Virus record (IMG/VR): IMGVR_UViG_3300034073_003591
Location: 1-56,037 of that record
DNA length: 56,037 bases
From: a virus
Reading direction: 5' to 3' (one strand)
This document shows positions 41,475-50,870 of this stretch, piece by piece. The notes under the pieces are model-generated. The model was not told the DNA's origin. It did not search any database and saw only the letters and a list, made by a program, of their open reading frames with translations. A program made the position numbers and the translations under genes. Within the stretch, counting starts at the first letter, position 1; every line of letters begins with the position of its first letter.

Positions 41475-41893
41475 TACGCCTCCATTATATCAAAAGTCAT
41501 TTCATAATAAATGCATTGATTTTGTATATCTCTTCTAATAACCGAGTCACTATAAGAATCTATAAATCCATAAAACTGCTCATCTACCCCATTCGGGTCA
41601 TCCCTATATGAGACAAAAACATACGGAGCAGAAACTGCTAAATTATGTATAAAATCACGACCTTCACGGCCATCTACTGTTTTGTCGCTAGACGAGGCGA
41701 TATAGCTATATGATACATTTATACTTTTTTTATTTTTTTTATAAAACCTCTTTTTTCTACCGGCAGCAGTCTCTATATCAGAAACGTTTAAATTTTCTGT
41801 CGCAGAAATAACGGATCCGCCAACTGTAATTTGCGTGTTATTTAAAGACATGTATTTTATCAAAGACGTTTGTTGATTTTGAATAACAGCCAT
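41474..41893 (-). CDS. minor tail protein (distal tail region)
   Basis: 139 aa from ATG 41893, 1 nt after the tape-measure stop; the longer start would overlap that gene by 46 nt. KKRFYKKNKKSINVSYSYIA, GREGRDFIHNLAVSAPYVFV and CIYYEMTFDIMEA resemble minor tail proteins that contact the tape measure end. Function by synteny. Confidence 0.6.
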   Translation of the reverse strand: MAVIQNQQTSLIKYMSLNNTQITVGGSVISATENLNVSDIETAAGRKKRFYKKNKKSINVSYSYIASSSDKTVDGREGRDFIHNLAVSAPYVFVSYRDDPNGVDEQFYGFIDSYSDSVIRRDIQNQCIYYEMTFDIMEA

Positions 41894-41894
41894 A

Positions 41895-44800
41895 TCAGTA
41901 TCCGGCCTCCGAGCGATAAGTTGAATAGAATCTATTCCCACCGCTCATCTGTTTTTCAGCTATCGGTTTGTGCTTAATGTTGTACTCTTTAAGCATTGAC
42001 TGGAACCACTTATCTTCCCCAACAAAAGTCTCAACATAAATATTTGTTGTGCTAGTTTTATTTATAGTGGTTCCGCTATTATTTCCTGAATAATTTGAAG
42101 GAGATGAAAACCTCATATTATTCAGAGATTGGAGGGTGGCCATCCCTATATTTTTGACCGCATTTGCACTTACAACAAACTCTCCGCCATGTAATGTCGC
42201 CGGGATACTTTGATTTGCAAACTTAGGCACATATCCTCCATTAGCAAGAAGCATTGAGTTCCTGCCGCTACCTGAAGCATTTGCCCCACCTCCACCGGTA
42301 TATGTGACAGCAGCCCCGTATCTGCTTGTAACCCAGTCTTTAAACAGATTTAAATTACCACCCATAGATGCAGATATCGTCGCATAAATACTTCTTCTCA
42401 CATTTAAATCTGAGTTTGTCATATACTGCCTAACAATATTTATGGCACCACCTGACATTTGAGAAACAATCGATGGGACAATGCTGGCCGGAAGTCGTCC
42501 AGACAAGAATGCGCTCAAAGAAGACCTAACAGACGCAGCAATGGCCGCAGAAGCTGGCGCTGGAGGGTTCACAGCCGCTACTGGCGGATTGGAAGGTGAA
42601 GGTCCGCCACCAGGGGGTCCGCCACCAGTCGCTCCGCCACCAGTCGCTCCGCTAGCTGCCGAACCGGCACTCCTTGCAGCATCAGCTAGCATCTCAAAAG
42701 CAGTTTGAGCTTTAAGAATCTCTGTAAGCATTGGGTCCATAAAGCCAACCAGCCCCTCTACTTCAGAAGCAATATGACCTAAAGTTCCACGCCATTCATG
42801 AAGGATTGACTGGTTTGCATTATCAATAGCTTCTTCCAGGACTTTTTGAGGTCCATACATTTCAATAACTTCTGCTATCTTCCCAGTCCCAGCATTTAAT
42901 ACTTCATTTTCAATATCACCAAGTAGAGACACCCAGGATGGCAGAACGTTTGAAGTATCAATAGAGTTGCTAATATTTTCAAGCATTGAGGTTGTCGCTC
43001 CGACAATCCCAGAATTCATATCGCCTAAACCATACTTCTCAATAGCTACAGCGATCATGTCATCCAAATTTTCACCAAAGACACCTACCACTTTATTAGG
43101 CATATCAGAAGATATTTTTTGATTCATATTCTCAAAAGTTTGAGAAAATTCGGCAGCATTGTCTTCAGCAAAGCCGGTAGCAAGGGCTACGAGATCATCA
43201 AGCTGCTTTTGATAATCCTCTATTGTATTTGGAGCAAACTTTGTAATCTCTTGAGAAGCTGTTTTAAAAGCTTCGATTTGCTCTCTGAAAAACTCATCAG
43301 CAGCCTCTTTAGCTTCCTTAATTTGATCTTTTAAGAAGTCAAGATTTTCTTTTCTTAACTCTTCATTCCTTTTATCCTGCAGATCCTGAAGTGAAGATGC
43401 GCTATCAGCAGCACTCTTTTGCTCTTCCAAATCAAGCATTCTTGCATCATCAATCCTACCCTCATAAATAGCGAGCGCCCTATTGCGCATATAATTCTGA
43501 CGGTTAAGCTCTCTCTCGTCAAGAATTTTTTTCCTATTTGCAATAAACTCTCTTTCACGCATCAAAGACTGCTCGGCTTTTTCTAAAGCATCCAGAGCCT
43601 TTAATTGCTCATCAAATACATTAAGAGCTGTTTCCCTCTGAGCTTCTAAAGCATTAGTAAGTTCATCAGTAACAGATTTTATTTTATCACCAATAAAGTC
43701 TTTAACTAAACCTACAAATTTTTCTTGTAAACCTTTTAGAGCTTCTGCGAATTTTTCCGCAAAAGACTCACCAGCAGCAGCTCCAGCATCTTCGGCGGCA
43801 CTTTCCATTTCAGGCTCAAATATTTGATCACCGTCCAAAGCATCCCTTGCTCCATCAGTTATATCGCGCCCAACTCTTTCGCCAATAGGTGTAGGCTCAA
43901 AACGTTTTAGTGAATCATTTATTGTATTTTTTAAAGAATCAAGAATTCCATCTAGACCATCTTCAAGAGATGCAAGAGGTGCATCAATAAAATCGCTGAG
44001 CCATGATCCGGCATTAGCAGCAGCGTTACCGACTCCATCAAGCCCACTCTGAACACCGTTGATAACTGATGACAGAGCACGGTCAACACCTCCAAGCATA
44101 CCTACAAGATTGTCTGTTAAACTGGCCCCAGCGTCTTCAACAGATTGACCAAAGTTTTCGACTGCAACAGTGGCACCACCAACTTTTTCTTCAACAAAGT
44201 TGAAAACTGTATTTACAAGACCATCAAACCCTGGTATGTTACTAAGAAGACCACCAAGATTAATTACATTTCTTGCAATAGTGGCTATTATATCAATAGC
44301 TAAATTTGCAAAATCAACAATTACATTTAAAACTTTATTAAAAGCCATTGCAGCATACTTTGGCAAATTAGCCCAAAGATGAAAAACGCCCATGACAAAA
44401 GCTTTAAATAAATCAAGACCAATATTTACAACTTTCAAAAATATCTTTACGAGCATTCCAAGAATCGAAGGGGACCTTTGAACTATTGCAATAAAAATTT
44501 TAAGAACACCTTTTGCTAAAGCGAAGAAGGCGCTGACAATAGCTGGGACTACAGTACCCAAAACAAATTGGACTATTCCGTTAAATACCCTGTTTAAGCC
44601 CTCTTTCATCGCCTCGCCAGAACCCTCTACACCATTTTTCATATTGATGGCTGCTTTAATAATATCCACAAAACCACCTATGAACTCTTGAAGTGCGCCG
44701 AGAGCTTTTCTTATAAAAGGCTCAACATAATCTTCCACAAAACTTCTAACAGCTTCAGATGCTTTAAGAATAAAATCTGATACTTTATTCACAATATCAG

Positions 44801-47800
44801 CAATGGCGCTCATTTTCTGATAACCATTGCTTCCACCACCCATAAGTGATGATATAAAATCTTGGAATGGAGAAATTATAGCCATAACAGCAGCTTTGAC
44901 GTTATCGAAAGCTTGCTTTAAAGCCTTGACTGCTCCAGAAGTTTTTACTTTAAAAACTTCAAAATAGTCAACAACTGCTTTTATATATGGAAGAAGTAAG
45001 GCTACGGCTCCAGCTATTAAACCAAGACCTAAACCACCTATCAATATTTTAAAAATTTTAAAAGATTTATTTAATTTTAAAATAACATCTAATATTTTTA
45101 AAGCTGGGAAAGCGAAGGCTTTAAACCCTTTAACTATAAAATTTAAACCTGATTTTAAAGGACCAAAGTTAAACAAAGTTGAGAATATACGACCAACTTT
45201 TCCAAATGGCCCTTTAATAACATTAGGTAGCTTATTAAAAATTCTTGATACTCTATTAAGTGATCCTTTTGCTGCATCATCGACATAATCTAATTTGATA
45301 AACTTTTTAGCTCTAGCCATAGGCCTTCTTGCAGCAGCTCGTTCAGCCGCCAATTGATCACGTCGATTTTTTGCGAAATCTATACCATATTGTCTTCTGG
45401 TGGAGCGTTCAAGCCTATCTTTCGCCACTTCAATATTTGCACGCCTAGCCTGCTGGGCTGGTGACTGGAAAAAATCCCTTCTACGCCTGGCGGCATCAAG
45501 CCCAGCTTGTCTTCTGATCGCTCTGTCATTGGCAATCATATCCCTTCTCTGCTTCGCCGCATCGATTCCTGCTTGCCTTTGAGTCTGCCTTGCGTTAATG
45601 GCGTCTCTTCTTTGTTTTGCTGCATCAATTCCGTACAGTCGCTTTCTAGCAAGAGACTGCTGAGCTTTATAATTTTGCTTAGCTTGAGCTGACTGCTGAG
45701 CTGCTTGTTGAGTTGCTAATGTTTTGGCATTCGCAGCTTGCTGAGCCGCTGCGGCTTTACCTGCGGCGTTGCTAGCAGCAAGCTGTTGAGCTTTCGCTGC
45801 AGCTTGCTGCTGAGCGATAAGGTCTAGCCTGCGAACTTCTGCATTAACTAGACCGTTATAGCGTCTCTTGACACTTGTATCAAAATTTTTAAAATCTTGG
45901 ACATCTATATCTTTCTGGACTTGTCTTATTTTTTGTCCGCCTCTATCAACTATTTTTACAACTTTTTCTTGACCTTTAATATGTGCTAATTGAAGATCAT
46001 TATACGCGTCAATAGTTAACCCTTGACGCAAATTGTTTAAAGCTCTTTCTTGAGCCTTATTGAAAAGGCCAGCCTTAACAGTGGAGCTAAGCTGAGGTTT
46101 ACTGGCAGATTTTGGAATAGAGCCTGAAAGTGGTGCCGCTCCCATCGCAGCGAACCCTGAGATAGCTCCTGATCCAGTTTTAGCTAAACCTGTTAATGGC
46201 TTACCTGTCGATGCAGCAAGAGCCGCGGCTGTCTGCGACGCTGTTGGCGCTGCACCAATGGCTGCAAATCCAGTTAGAGCACCAGAGGCTGTTTTAGACG
46301 CACCGCTCAACGGCTTGCCTGTTGCCGCAGATAAAATAGCAGCAGATTGTGTTGCACCAGCAACCATTGTCGCAGAAGCATTCGTTGCAGCATTAGTTGT
46401 TATACTGGCAGCAGTAGTTGCTCCTGAAGTGGTTGTGCCTGCAGCGGTTGAGGCTGCAGTCGTTGCTGTAGTCCCTGCAGTTGTTGCTGCAGTCGTTGTA
46501 GTGGAGGCAGCTGTGGATGCAGCAGTTGTCATTGTAGCCATTGATTCGCTAAATGCGTCATCAACAAGTTGCTTCATTGAGCGGCCACCCATTGCTGTTT
46601 GTGAAGATATAGCGGCCTCAACACCAAGACCGGCAGTGGTTTGCTTCTTCAGAATTCCAGTCATCAAACCAAGCCTGTTAGCCACTGATGCTATTCTTCC
46701 TTCGCCACTAGCCAAACTAGCTACAAACATTGAGAAACGACCAGCAGAAGTGCTGAAGCCATCGCCAGTCAGCTGAACACTTCTTTTAAGTCTCAACATA
46801 GCTGGCGCTGCAATAATCGATTCAGCAGTAACCGTAGACATTGCTGGTATAAAACGAAGAAACGCTCCAGTCAAAACCCCAAAAGCCAGCTTTAGCTGGC
46901 CTCCAATAAAAACAGCCGGGCCGATCGCCGTGGCGAGGCCAAAAAACGAAACAATAGCTATTTTAAGAATTTCCGGCATTCCTCTAAAAGCTTCAGCGAC
47001 TCTAACAGTAAAATTACCGGCAGCTTTTATTGGTCCTTCCAGAACAGATAAAAGTTCCACAGCCATATTTTTCAGACCTATTTTTATTCGGTCCATCGAT
47101 TTTGATGTAGAATTTAAAGCAATATTAAGCTCTTTCTGAGCTAGTTCCGCAGCATTCGATGCGCCAAGAAGCTCCACAAACAAAGTTTTGCCTGCTTGTG
47201 ATGTAATCGTATCTACAATCTGAACACCATCAGCAGAAGTTGTCTCTATATCTTTAATGTATTCCCTAAACTCTTCCCTAGCCTGCCTTGCAGCCTGAAT
47301 GTCTTTTTCAGCTAACGGACCAACAAAGCCTTGAACAGTCTCACCAGCCATAGAGTTTGCAATACTTGTTACGAGAGTAAATGTTTCAATATCTTTAATA
47401 GCTGGTATTGCTGAATCATGAATGCTGTTCATATTCGCAACAATATTGTTAAGCTGAGCTGTATATTGAGCGAACGGGCCTGTGTTCATTTCCCTCTGGA
47501 AAGCAACCAAGCTATCCATTGCAGTTAACATTCTAGTAGACTGTCTTTTCTGGAACAGTAAAGAGTAAAACCTTAAAACAGTTTCATCATCAGCTACATC
47601 TCTAAGCTCCATTGTTGCATCAATCAAACCTTGAATCGAAGACATCCCGATCCCAGTAGTTCTATCAAAAGCATCACGAAGAACCTCTGAGGATTCGGAA
47701 TACATTGATGTCAGCCTGTCCATCTCTTTAGTTAGCAGGCCGGTTGGGGTGATTAACCTCTGTAGAGAAACTTTTAAACCATTGGCTGCAACTGACACAT

Positions 47801-48854
47801 CAATGCCACCAGCTTTCATTGGGGCTAAGAAAGCCGCAGCTTGAGTTAAAGAAATACCAAATGGCACAACTGCAGCTGTGACTTCTGGCAAAGACTCGGC
47901 CATATCTCTGAATGAGAGAGCCGTGTTGTTTTCAACAGCGTTGAAGACATACATTTGATTAGTCAGAGACTTTATCGCCAACTCTTGCTTCTCCATCGCA
48001 TTCATTGATTGGATGGAAGCATTAGACATTGTCTCTAAAGTTCTAATTGTTCCTAAAAACATTGTTTGAATGAGATCTTGAGAATCTGAGATATCCATCG
48101 TACCCAGAATGGCTACCTCATTGGTAAGTTCTGTCAACCTCATCAAAACTTCGTCGCCAGTAACACCTAGTTCGGCAAAGTCAGCGGTGACGCCTGTTAT
48201 CAAATCCCTTGAGACACCAAACTTATTGCTCATAGCAAATAACTGGTCTTCTAGGTTAGACATTGTTTTTACTGAATCGCCTAAAATTTTATTTAGACGA
48301 ACAAACTCTCTATCATAAGCAACAAGGGCTGCGATGCCTCTATTAGCAAACCCAATAATTGGCATTGTTAAACCTATGATAAGGCTTCGACCTACGAACT
48401 GGGCATCCTTACCAGCTTTTTTAATTTGAACGGAAAGGGACTTTAAATCATTAACTAAAGCTCTCGGCCTAACCTGTTTAAGGTTACGCTCCATTTCTTT
48501 AAGACCTTTAGAGTAAGTCTTTAACTGCCTAACCTGTCTTGGACTAAATTCTCCATTAAGATTTTTGGCCGCATGATTGAGCTTGCCAGCTTCTGCAGCA
48601 AGCTTTTTCATCTCACCAGAAATGACTTTATGGTTACCTATAGCCTCTTTTAGACTTCTAGCATACTCTTGATTGCCTTTAGATGTAAGACCTATCGCTT
48701 TGCTAAGAGCGCGCTGCTTAGCATCCATCTCTTTTGTTTGCCTGGTAAGATTTTTACCCGCAGTAAGAACTGATCTCAAAGAGCCAGAAAGCTGGTCAAT
48801 CTGTTCTTTGCCGTCAACAGATACCTGAAGAACAAAATCTTCTCTACTAGCCAT
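41895..48854 (-). CDS. tape measure protein
   Basis: About 2,319 aa, ATG 48854. The N-terminal third holds the TP901/PhageMin_Tail-type core (MSNKFGVSRDLITGVTADFA, FLAPMKAGGIDVSVAANGL). A stretch of Ala/Thr low complexity follows around 46.3-46.55 kb, then five Arg/Lys-rich repeats (45325-45640), several transmembrane-like hydrophobic helices, a coiled coil and a Gly/Pro linker near 42.6 kb. Length predicts a tail of roughly 350 nm by the usual 1.5 Angstrom-per-residue rule. Ends with a small domain (GGGANASGS...YIPKFANQ-like). Confidence 0.95.
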   Translation of the reverse strand: MASREDFVLQVSVDGKEQIDQLSGSLRSVLTAGKNLTRQTKEMDAKQRALSKAIGLTSKGNQEYARSLKEAIGNHKVISGEMKKLAAEAGKLNHAAKNLNGEFSPRQVRQLKTYSKGLKEMERNLKQVRPRALVNDLKSLSVQIKKAGKDAQFVGRSLIIGLTMPIIGFANRGIAALVAYDREFVRLNKILGDSVKTMSNLEDQLFAMSNKFGVSRDLITGVTADFAELGVTGDEVLMRLTELTNEVAILGTMDISDSQDLIQTMFLGTIRTLETMSNASIQSMNAMEKQELAIKSLTNQMYVFNAVENNTALSFRDMAESLPEVTAAVVPFGISLTQAAAFLAPMKAGGIDVSVAANGLKVSLQRLITPTGLLTKEMDRLTSMYSESSEVLRDAFDRTTGIGMSSIQGLIDATMELRDVADDETVLRFYSLLFQKRQSTRMLTAMDSLVAFQREMNTGPFAQYTAQLNNIVANMNSIHDSAIPAIKDIETFTLVTSIANSMAGETVQGFVGPLAEKDIQAARQAREEFREYIKDIETTSADGVQIVDTITSQAGKTLFVELLGASNAAELAQKELNIALNSTSKSMDRIKIGLKNMAVELLSVLEGPIKAAGNFTVRVAEAFRGMPEILKIAIVSFFGLATAIGPAVFIGGQLKLAFGVLTGAFLRFIPAMSTVTAESIIAAPAMLRLKRSVQLTGDGFSTSAGRFSMFVASLASGEGRIASVANRLGLMTGILKKQTTAGLGVEAAISSQTAMGGRSMKQLVDDAFSESMATMTTAASTAASTTTTAATTAGTTATTAASTAAGTTTSGATTAASITTNAATNASATMVAGATQSAAILSAATGKPLSGASKTASGALTGFAAIGAAPTASQTAAALAASTGKPLTGLAKTGSGAISGFAAMGAAPLSGSIPKSASKPQLSSTVKAGLFNKAQERALNNLRQGLTIDAYNDLQLAHIKGQEKVVKIVDRGGQKIRQVQKDIDVQDFKNFDTSVKRRYNGLVNAEVRRLDLIAQQQAAAKAQQLAASNAAGKAAAAQQAANAKTLATQQAAQQSAQAKQNYKAQQSLARKRLYGIDAAKQRRDAINARQTQRQAGIDAAKQRRDMIANDRAIRRQAGLDAARRRRDFFQSPAQQARRANIEVAKDRLERSTRRQYGIDFAKNRRDQLAAERAAARRPMARAKKFIKLDYVDDAAKGSLNRVSRIFNKLPNVIKGPFGKVGRIFSTLFNFGPLKSGLNFIVKGFKAFAFPALKILDVILKLNKSFKIFKILIGGLGLGLIAGAVALLLPYIKAVVDYFEVFKVKTSGAVKALKQAFDNVKAAVMAIISPFQDFISSLMGGGSNGYQKMSAIADIVNKVSDFILKASEAVRSFVEDYVEPFIRKALGALQEFIGGFVDIIKAAINMKNGVEGSGEAMKEGLNRVFNGIVQFVLGTVVPAIVSAFFALAKGVLKIFIAIVQRSPSILGMLVKIFLKVVNIGLDLFKAFVMGVFHLWANLPKYAAMAFNKVLNVIVDFANLAIDIIATIARNVINLGGLLSNIPGFDGLVNTVFNFVEEKVGGATVAVENFGQSVEDAGASLTDNLVGMLGGVDRALSSVINGVQSGLDGVGNAAANAGSWLSDFIDAPLASLEDGLDGILDSLKNTINDSLKRFEPTPIGERVGRDITDGARDALDGDQIFEPEMESAAEDAGAAAGESFAEKFAEALKGLQEKFVGLVKDFIGDKIKSVTDELTNALEAQRETALNVFDEQLKALDALEKAEQSLMREREFIANRKKILDERELNRQNYMRNRALAIYEGRIDDARMLDLEEQKSAADSASSLQDLQDKRNEELRKENLDFLKDQIKEAKEAADEFFREQIEAFKTASQEITKFAPNTIEDYQKQLDDLVALATGFAEDNAAEFSQTFENMNQKISSDMPNKVVGVFGENLDDMIAVAIEKYGLGDMNSGIVGATTSMLENISNSIDTSNVLPSWVSLLGDIENEVLNAGTGKIAEVIEMYGPQKVLEEAIDNANQSILHEWRGTLGHIASEVEGLVGFMDPMLTEILKAQTAFEMLADAARSAGSAASGATGGGATGGGPPGGGPSPSNPPVAAVNPPAPASAAIAASVRSSLSAFLSGRLPASIVPSIVSQMSGGAINIVRQYMTNSDLNVRRSIYATISASMGGNLNLFKDWVTSRYGAAVTYTGGGGANASGSGRNSMLLANGGYVPKFANQSIPATLHGGEFVVSANAVKNIGMATLQSLNNMRFSSPSNYSGNNSGTTINKTSTTNIYVETFVGEDKWFQSMLKEYNIKHKPIAEKQMSGGNRFYSTYRSEAGY
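45325..45640 (-). repeat. five imperfect Arg-rich repeats in the tape measure gene
   Basis: Units of about 17-22 residues of the form YGIDAAKQRRDAINARQTQRQ-like: YGIDAAKQRRD, AGIDAAKQRRD, AGLDAARRRRD, ANIEVAKDRLE and YGIDFAKNRRD. The diverged DNA copies indicate old tandem duplication. Helical, highly basic; may contact DNA during ejection. Confidence 0.8.
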
Positions 48855-48902
48855 CACTCACCACCATACAATTATCTCACTCTAAAGAGAATAAAGCAAT
48901 AA

Positions 48903-49199
48903 TCAATTAGACTCATAACCTAAACCAATAGGTATAAATCTCATATCATCTTTCTCTATAAGTTCAGGAGGCCGAGGTGGTTCTGGATCATACCAATCCT
49001 CTTCCCAATCAACTTCTGCTCCCTGAACGGACGCAAGGGCTTTAACATTCATGCCGAATTCGGCATTTGAAGCTCTATATAGCAAGAAAAGCTCATCAAG
49101 TGTTAGGCTATCTTCAATATCGTAAATTGATTTCCAAGCCCCGCACTTGACGAGCAATTCTGATTCATATTTAAGGAGAGGGATCTCATCCCAAGTCAA
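48903..49199 (-). CDS. tail assembly chaperone, C-terminal part (gpGT-type)
   Basis: About 98 residues if begun at the TTG 49199, but the frame is open upstream to 49235 and beyond (LNPEGGVEDSQGGLTWDEIP), as expected for the T part of a G/GT fusion reached by -1 frameshifting. Its second half is acidic (WEEDWYDPEPPRPPEL). Tail chaperones coat the tape measure during assembly. A frameshift near 49232-49241 is likely. Confidence 0.75.
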   Translation of the reverse strand: MTWDEIPLLKYESELLVKCGAWKSIYDIEDSLTLDELFLLYRASNAEFGMNVKALASVQGAEVDWEEDWYDPEPPRPPELIEKDDMRFIPIGLGYESN

Positions 49200-49234
49200 A
49201 CCGCCTTGAGAATCTTCAACGCCCCCCTCCGGGT

Positions 49235-49534
49235 TCAGGAAGGGTCGCCGCCCATAGCTGCGTTCATCAATTCACCAAAACACCGAAGATCCAAAATATC
49301 TTCTAAAGCATCTGGGTCTTCAGCAAGATCTGGGTCAACCTTTGCCAAAGCAATCCCGGCAGCTTCAATCATTTTGTCAATATCTTCGTCGCTCATTTCA
49401 GACTCAGTATTTAACTGAGATGCTACTTTCATAAACTTACGAAGTTGACGGATTGTAAGAGGCTTGATGGTACGTTTCTTCCCATCGGCAAACACGATTT
49501 CAGTACCACTATGTAAATCTTTATTTTGTGACAT
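49235..49534 (-). CDS. tail assembly chaperone, N-terminal part (gpG-type)
   Basis: 99 aa from ATG 49534 (GGGAG 4-5 nt upstream). KKRTIKPLTIRQLRKFMKVA is typical of phage tail chaperones, then an acidic helix-rich region. Located between major tail and tape measure genes as in most siphoviruses. The TGA at 49235-49237 ends the short form. Confidence 0.8.
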   Translation of the reverse strand: MSQNKDLHSGTEIVFADGKKRTIKPLTIRQLRKFMKVASQLNTESEMSDEDIDKMIEAAGIALAKVDPDLAEDPDALEDILDLRCFGELMNAAMGGDPS

Positions 49535-49551
49535 TTTTCTCCCTATAGATA

Positions 49552-49611
49552 AAAGAGGAATACCCTCCAACTGTAGATTATACCATAGTTGAAGGGTATT
49601 GCTCTTTTTTT
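49552..49611 (-). terminator. long hairpin terminator after the major tail protein, with -10 in its loop
   Basis: Minus-strand AAAAGAG-C-AATACCCTTCAACT pairs with AGTTGGAGGGTATT-C-CTCTTTT (21 pairs, one C-C mismatch and one G-U). The loop holds TGGTATAAT (49585-49577), an extended -10. The T-rich right edge is short on the minus strand (CTCTTTTAT), while seven T follow on the plus strand. Partial termination is expected so that the major tail protein is more abundant than the downstream proteins. Confidence 0.75.
49577..49585 (-). promoter_or_regulatory. extended -10 inside the terminator loop
   Basis: TGGTATAAT lies exactly in the 14-nt loop of the hairpin. Transcription would begin near 49570, about 36 nt before the chaperone ATG. 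Whether it is used cannot be seen from sequence. Confidence 0.45.
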
Positions 49612-49622
49612 ATTAACTTTTA

Positions 49623-50216
49623 TCACGCAGTCTGATCAATAATTTTACCGTATTCATAACCAGTATCGGCGGATACTGGAAGAATTCTGAAAGAAACAGC
49701 GAAGGTGGTGGCCTCTGCGCGCTTCATTGAGATCGTTGAAGACTCAAAAGAGATCGCTCTCTTCGTGTTGAACTTACGAGTTCTGGTAGTTGAAGCGTTT
49801 GAACCTGGGGCATTTCCAACAATCTGGATCGCTTTCTCGTATGGATAAACATTTTGAACACCAAACATGAAAGTTTTGGTGTTTGCGCCATCGTTGTTTA
49901 CCAGAACATCTGCGCCGTCATCAGCATTATCATACGACCAAGCAACGGCGAGGTTGTTGAGAGTAGCCTCTGCCATAGTGGTCTTCAACATGACCTTAAC
50001 TTTTGACTGAATTACTTTAGCAGCATCGCCATACTGATCGACTTCAATATCGACCATATCTGGCTCCCAAGAGATTTCCACACCTTCCTGAGTACCACCT
50101 ACTGAGGTAAGGCTATCGAAATCACTGTTTGTCATGCTGGTGTTAGAAGAGCCAATCTTGACTTCCGCTTCACCAACAACAATATTTGCAGTATTAACTG
50201 AACTTGCACCTGGCAT
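49623..50216 (-). CDS. major tail protein
   Basis: 197 aa. SSVNTANIVVGEAEVKIGSS, the DMVDIEVDQYGDAAKVIQSK region and the beta-rich end (SFRILPVSADTGYEYGKIID) match phage major tail tube proteins. Size, position just upstream of the tail chaperones and the strong following terminator all agree. It forms the tail tube. Confidence 0.85.
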   Translation of the reverse strand: MPGASSVNTANIVVGEAEVKIGSSNTSMTNSDFDSLTSVGGTQEGVEISWEPDMVDIEVDQYGDAAKVIQSKVKVMLKTTMAEATLNNLAVAWSYDNADDGADVLVNNDGANTKTFMFGVQNVYPYEKAIQIVGNAPGSNASTTRTRKFNTKRAISFESSTISMKRAEATTFAVSFRILPVSADTGYEYGKIIDQTA

Positions 50217-50227
50217 TTTAAATCCTC

Positions 50228-50431
50228 CTATTCAAGGACAAAAATTCTTTTGCCCCGCTTATCGCGCCATTTAGCGATTTTTTTTACATGGTCTGGCGGT
50301 ATTTCACCTTCACGATTTCCAATAGCCACACCTTTCTGCCATTCAAATTCGTAAACATTTTTACCTACTCTAGCAAAGAACCCCTTGCCAGACCGACCTA
50401 CATATGTAATAGTAGTATACTTCATATCCAT
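50228..50431 (-). CDS. small beta-rich virion protein
   Basis: 67 aa; the second ATG (50425) is possible. Sequence has TYVGRSGKGFFARVGKNVYEF and ends KWRDKRGKRIFVLE. A TGGTATTAT -10-like string lies directly upstream with no SD, giving a possibly leaderless mRNA. Small basic proteins in this place may act at the head-tail joint. Confidence 0.6.
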   Translation of the reverse strand: MDMKYTTITYVGRSGKGFFARVGKNVYEFEWQKGVAIGNREGEIPPDHVKKIAKWRDKRGKRIFVLE

Positions 50432-50444
50432 TTATAATACCATA

Positions 50445-50870
50445 CTATTTAGGAACATAATACAGAATAAACTCTAAATTCATATTAAACCAACCGTCAC
50501 GCTCTATAGATTCACTAACAGAGCTTCCGTTAAAATAAGTAGAAAAAATTCTTGTATCAGTGCCCTCTTTTCCAGAAGACGTTGAAATTTCATCACCTTT
50601 AGATAAAAGATCTATCATTCTCTCACCTATTCTGAGCATCCTATCTATATCTGTATCGTAAATGACATAATTGACAGCATCGTAACGATTCCACCAAGCC
50701 TCAACACTCGGAATGTTATGGTTGATATAGTAAATAACAAAAGGACCAAGCTCTGAGTCTGGCGCAACTATTGGGAAAAATCCTAAACTTTTACCTGAGA
50801 TAGACGATAAAGAAGAGTCCGCCTTTAAGAAAGAGTTTATATCATATACTGCCAATGTATTTATAGTCAT
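50445..50870 (-). CDS. tail terminator-like protein
   Basis: 141 aa. GPFVIYYINHNIPSVEAWWNRYDAVNYVIYDTD followed by a helix IGERMIDLLSK and a final beta strand LEFILYYVPK matches the alpha/beta layout of tail terminators (gpU-like). Located between the connector and the small virion gene, before the major tail protein. Function by fold pattern and order. Confidence 0.6.
   Translation of the reverse strand: MTINTLAVYDINSFLKADSSLSSISGKSLGFFPIVAPDSELGPFVIYYINHNIPSVEAWWNRYDAVNYVIYDTDIDRMLRIGERMIDLLSKGDEISTSSGKEGTDTRIFSTYFNGSSVSESIERDGWFNMNLEFILYYVPK

Noticed and set aside
46258-46776. 172-codon plus-strand frame rich in Ala/Val
   Set aside because: Mirror image of the Ala/Thr low-complexity tract of the tape measure protein.
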